A stretch of DNA of 64,000 nt, from NCBI GenBank assembly GCA_910587245.1, contig CAJULX010000005.1, positions 1-64,000 on the forward strand. The letters are read 5' to 3'. Positions 60,805 to 64,000 of the stretch are shown piece by piece. Each line of letters starts with the position of its first letter. Positions within the stretch are counted from its first letter, which is position 1. Made by a program: the position numbers and the translations under genes. Under the pieces are notes generated by a model. The model was not told where the DNA came from. It searched no databases and saw nothing but the letters and a program-made list of their open reading frames with translations. The stretch comes from Candidatus Gastranaerophilales bacterium. GTDB taxonomy: Bacteria; Cyanobacteriota; Vampirovibrionia; Gastranaerophilales; Gastranaerophilaceae.

Positions 60805-63800
60805 ATGACATACAATAGGGAAGAACTCCGATATAAAATAAGCAAAATAAAAGAAGGCTTAATTCTTTTTTGCAATGATCAAAAGGAATTAAAACGGCAT
60901 ATTAAAACATATCAGCATTGCAAATCTTTTGTCTATGAACACATAAAAAATAAATATGATGCTGTAGATATGTTAAATCTTAAGAATTTGGAACTTCTTG
61001 TTTTAGAAATAGAAATAAATATAGCATTATCGGATAAAAATTTTAAAAAAGCTTATTCTATTTATAATGAATATTTTTCTGATTTACCTCAAAAAAAATA
61101 TTTAATTCATAAAATCAAAAATTTCTTATCTCAATTTATCGATATAGTAAAAGAACAATTGAAAAACTTGAATAACACAGAGCGTAACTCAATATTAAAT
61201 AAGATACGCAGCCAAATCCCTGATGATTCTTATAACGAAATAAAGCTTTATGCGGTCACTTTACAAAAAGAACGTATAAATAAACTGATCAAAAGCAAGA
61301 ATTTTATACTAGCTTTTAAATGTGCTGAAAACATTGATTTTGATGAATTGCGCACACTTTGTATTAAAAATATTTTAAAAGGTACAAAAAAATATATTCA
61401 AGAAGTATTTGATAAAAATGAATATTCTGAACATAAATTAAAAATAGAGGAAATTTTAGATAAATATCCACAAAAATATAAGGATGAAACATGGCAGTAT
61501 TATTCATGTTTAGAGAAAATTTATTTAGAATTAAAGAAATTTGACTTTCAAGAAGCTGATAACATTTATCAAAAAAACAATAATATTGTAAATAAAAATT
61601 TATTTTATGATAGTAAATCAAAAGCTGTACAAACTTATTTTGAAAAATACTGCAATATAAGTATCAACAAAGAGCAAGCGTTAGCATTAGCAAATTTTTC
61701 ACAAAACGTTCTTGTAACAGCACGTGCCGGTTCGGGGAAAACCAGAACAATCGCCTGCAAAGCCATTCTTGCAATAGAAAAAGAAAATATTAAACCTGAT
61801 GAAATATTGCTGCTTTCTTTTAACCGTAATGCCGCAGAAGAAATGCAAACCAGAATAGTGGATGAATTTAATTACAATAAATTTGATAAAAAATGCGCAA
61901 GAACTTTTCATGCTTTGGCACATGATATTGTGCAACCACAGGAAGAACTTATCTATGATGATGGAGACAAAGATGTAAAACAAAAACTTACACAATTTGT
62001 AGACAAGATATATTCTTCTAAAGAAATTTTAACAGATGATTTTAAAAATAATCTATACGAATTTTATCGCTGGACACCTGATGACAATAAAGATGATTAT
62101 ACGAAATACTGGGTATTTAAAAGCGATGAAGAAAAATACGCATATTTGCGCGCAAAGAAAAAAGTAACACTGAATAGAGAGAAAGTAAAATCTAACGGCG
62201 AAAAATGGATTGCAGATTTTCTTTTTGAACATGGAATTAAATATAAATATGAAAAACTTTTTACTTGTGATAAATTCAGAGAAGATTTTTACAGTAATGA
62301 TGTCTCAAGAATGTACCACCCTGATTTTACTATATGGAATCAGGATAATAAAACCACTTACATTATTGAACATTGGGGAATTGATGAAAACGATAGTAAC
62401 AAAGTTGTCCCAAAAGAGTGGCCTAAATCTTGGGAGGAGTACCATATTGAAATGCATTGGAAGCGCATGCTTGCAAGAAAGCATAATATAAAACTTATTG
62501 AGACATCAATTTGTGATTTAAAAGAGGGCAGAAAAAGCTTTGAAAATACTTTAAAAGAAAGATTGGAATCTTTTGGAATAGTTTGCAATAAATTAACAAA
62601 AGAGGAAATCTTTAATCGTATTGATGATAATTATATAAACGAGATGTCAAAGAAATTTTCACGTTTTATTTTATATGCACAAAAAACAAAATTTACCCCT
62701 GAAGATATTGATAAAAAATTAAAAGATAATATATTCAAAGGTAATTTAAGATGTGAATATTTTGTTAAGATGGCAAATGAAATATACAAAAAATATCAAG
62801 ACGAACTAATTAATCAACGTAAAACAGATTTTGACCATGTTTTATTCAGGGCAACAGAAAAGATAGTTAATAGCAATGGCAATTGCGAGATTTCATTATC
62901 AAACAAAAGGCAAAAAATAAAAAATTTAAAAATGATTTTAATTGACGAATATCAAGATTTTTCGCAATTGTTTTTTGATATGATTGATGCTATTAGAACA
63001 TTTAATCCTGGTATAAAACTATTTTGCGTAGGTGATGATTGGCAGGCAATAAATACATTTGCTGGCTCTGATTTAAAATTTTTTAAAGAATTTAATAATC
63101 TTTTTCCGAATTCTGATTACACAAATCTTTCTTGCAACTATAGAAGCTTTAAAAATATAGTTGGTGCAGGAAATCAAATTATGCTTGGGGAGGGTACCCC
63201 TTCACAACACATTAATGATAATATGGGAAAAATAGAAGTTCATTATATTGATGATGTTAATATATATAAAAATAGTACCAAAGAGCTTGATTTAGATTAC
63301 ATATACAATAAATCCATAAAAAATGATAGCCAATTTTTTAATATTAATCATAGGTATTTTAAAAAGTGTATAGAAATAATTAAGAAAAATCCTGAACAAT
63401 CATATTTTATAATGCACCGTGAAACAAACCTTTGTCATTATTATGAACTTGAATATTTTTCAGACAAAATTAAAAATCATTTTCCAAATGTTAAGATAAC
63501 AGCAAACACGGTACATAAATTTAAAGGAATGGAAGCAGATAATATTATTATTCTTGAAGCGACAAATAATAATTTTCCCCTTATACATCCTGATTCAGAA
63601 TTTGATTTGATTTTTAACAGAACAGCACAAATGGTATTGAATGATGAAAAACGCTTGTTTTATGTCGCGCTTACGCGTGCAAAAAACAATGTATTTATAT
63701 TAACCGACCGCTCGAAAGAAAGCGAATATTTGTCATATATTAAAGACTTTGTAAACAATAAAGAAAAAACCCAAGAGAATGAGCTGAGAAAGATTTTACA

Positions 63801-63822
63801 AGAATCTAATTATCATTATTAA
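60805..63822 (+). CDS. UvrD-like helicase with inserted PD-(D/E)XK-type nuclease domain
   Basis: 1005 residues. Residues 1-~290 are helical, TPR-like and unrecognised. Walker A TARAGSGKT is at ~306-314 and motif II LIDEYQDFS at ~712; GDDWQAINTFAGSDL, NYRSF (~778), TVHKFKGMEADN (~904) and LFYVALTRAKNNVF (~951) complete the SF1 helicase. Between motifs Ia and II a ~140-residue insert (~462-598) carries KSNGEKWIADFLFEHG, HPDFTIW and YIIEHWG, the pattern of a Vsr/PD-(D/E)XK nuclease. Similar helicase-nuclease fusions occur in helicase IV relatives and phage-defence genes. AGGAAC RBS-like sequence upstream. Strongly AT-rich, consistent with horizontal transfer. Confidence 0.75.
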   Translation: MTYNREELRYKISKIKEGLILFCNDQKELKRHIKTYQHCKSFVYEHIKNKYDAVDMLNLKNLELLVLEIEINIALSDKNFKKAYSIYNEYFSDLPQKKYLIHKIKNFLSQFIDIVKEQLKNLNNTERNSILNKIRSQIPDDSYNEIKLYAVTLQKERINKLIKSKNFILAFKCAENIDFDELRTLCIKNILKGTKKYIQEVFDKNEYSEHKLKIEEILDKYPQKYKDETWQYYSCLEKIYLELKKFDFQEADNIYQKNNNIVNKNLFYDSKSKAVQTYFEKYCNISINKEQALALANFSQNVLVTARAGSGKTRTIACKAILAIEKENIKPDEILLLSFNRNAAEEMQTRIVDEFNYNKFDKKCARTFHALAHDIVQPQEELIYDDGDKDVKQKLTQFVDKIYSSKEILTDDFKNNLYEFYRWTPDDNKDDYTKYWVFKSDEEKYAYLRAKKKVTLNREKVKSNGEKWIADFLFEHGIKYKYEKLFTCDKFREDFYSNDVSRMYHPDFTIWNQDNKTTYIIEHWGIDENDSNKVVPKEWPKSWEEYHIEMHWKRMLARKHNIKLIETSICDLKEGRKSFENTLKERLESFGIVCNKLTKEEIFNRIDDNYINEMSKKFSRFILYAQKTKFTPEDIDKKLKDNIFKGNLRCEYFVKMANEIYKKYQDELINQRKTDFDHVLFRATEKIVNSNGNCEISLSNKRQKIKNLKMILIDEYQDFSQLFFDMIDAIRTFNPGIKLFCVGDDWQAINTFAGSDLKFFKEFNNLFPNSDYTNLSCNYRSFKNIVGAGNQIMLGEGTPSQHINDNMGKIEVHYIDDVNIYKNSTKELDLDYIYNKSIKNDSQFFNINHRYFKKCIEIIKKNPEQSYFIMHRETNLCHYYELEYFSDKIKNHFPNVKITANTVHKFKGMEADNIIILEATNNNFPLIHPDSEFDLIFNRTAQMVLNDEKRLFYVALTRAKNNVFILTDRSKESEYLSYIKDFVNNKEKTQENELRKILQESNYHY

Positions 63823-64000
63823 TTTTATATAAAATTAATAAAATTCAATAATGGCAATAGTCTTAAGGATTTTTGTTTATAGAAAATTGCAAAAAAGGTA
63901 ATACGTTTAATGCTTAAATAGCTTGAAAACCATGTATCAATATGATATATTTATATCAGGTGTATAGAAGTACACTAAATGTAACTTTGTACACTTTAAA
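63823..64000. other. AT-rich end of window, no gene seen
   Basis: Contains short dyads (TATCAATATGATA; GTGTATAGAAGTACAC) and a repeated GTACACT near the edge (63970-63996). No ORF or terminator is clear. Confidence 0.4.

Noticed and set aside
1..64000. CRISPR arrays
   Set aside because: No regularly spaced repeats of 24-40 bases with unique spacers were seen.

Overview
The window is a low-GC bacterial chromosome segment that most resembles a gut member of Candidatus Gastranaerophilales (Melainabacteria/Vampirovibrionia), the non-photosynthetic sister lineage of Cyanobacteria. This is inference. It rests on an N-terminal 'VNFKG' tag protein (49366-49989) of a kind I associate with this group, a secreted-type EF-hand protein, a cyanobacteria-like gene set (DSHCT-type helicase, DprA-like SLOG protein, BioY, two-domain M16 protease) and LL-diaminopimelate aminotransferase. 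The standard bacterial code fits: TGA acts as a real stop in tight ATGA overlaps (rsmE/cca, rimI/bioY).

Positions 1-57018 are a compact core chromosome. They hold replication and repair genes (partial dnaE, dnaA, a PcrA-type helicase, a Y-family polymerase), translation genes (rpsO, rpsA, pheT, rsmE, CCA-adding enzyme, tsaD, rimI, dtd, tRNA-Leu, tRNA-Arg) and metabolic genes (DAHP synthase, deoC, ispH, thiC, speD, dapL, bioY). There are also surface or envelope genes: an 814-residue glycine-rich pilin-like protein, a TPR/NHL protein, a secreted beta-propeller and an M16 protease. Small regulators are numerous (four XRE-like proteins, MerR, AbrB-like, OmpR-type).

Two signals run across the whole core. 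First, many genes have no Shine-Dalgarno sequence but have a -10 box (often extended, TGnTAnnnT) exactly 6-7 nt before the start codon, which points to leaderless mRNAs. Second, toxin-antitoxin-like units are unusually dense: a type II higBA pair at 43.0-43.6 kb, an orphan AbrB-like protein at 55.3 kb, and two loci of matching architecture at 39.1 kb and 54.8 kb that I read as type I toxin-antitoxin systems. Each of the two encodes a 25-residue hydrophobic peptide behind a very strong RBS on the minus strand. Each also has a convergent plus-strand antisense RNA promoter (TTGnAA-N16-TATAAT) and a hairpin terminator inside the peptide gene. These two loci were found by reading the intergenic DNA and are the best candidates for something undescribed.

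Positions 57019-64000 look like the start of an integrated mobile element anchored at tRNA-Arg(CCT). A large serine recombinase is broken by an in-frame TGA and its last codons run antisense into the tRNA. It is followed by a resolvase/invertase, a DUF6876-like protein, a frameshifted coiled-coil gene and a 1005-residue UvrD-like helicase with an inserted PD-(D/E)XK-like nuclease domain. The DNA becomes visibly more AT-rich there and no right end is seen before the window stops. No CRISPR array, rRNA or intact insertion sequence was seen.
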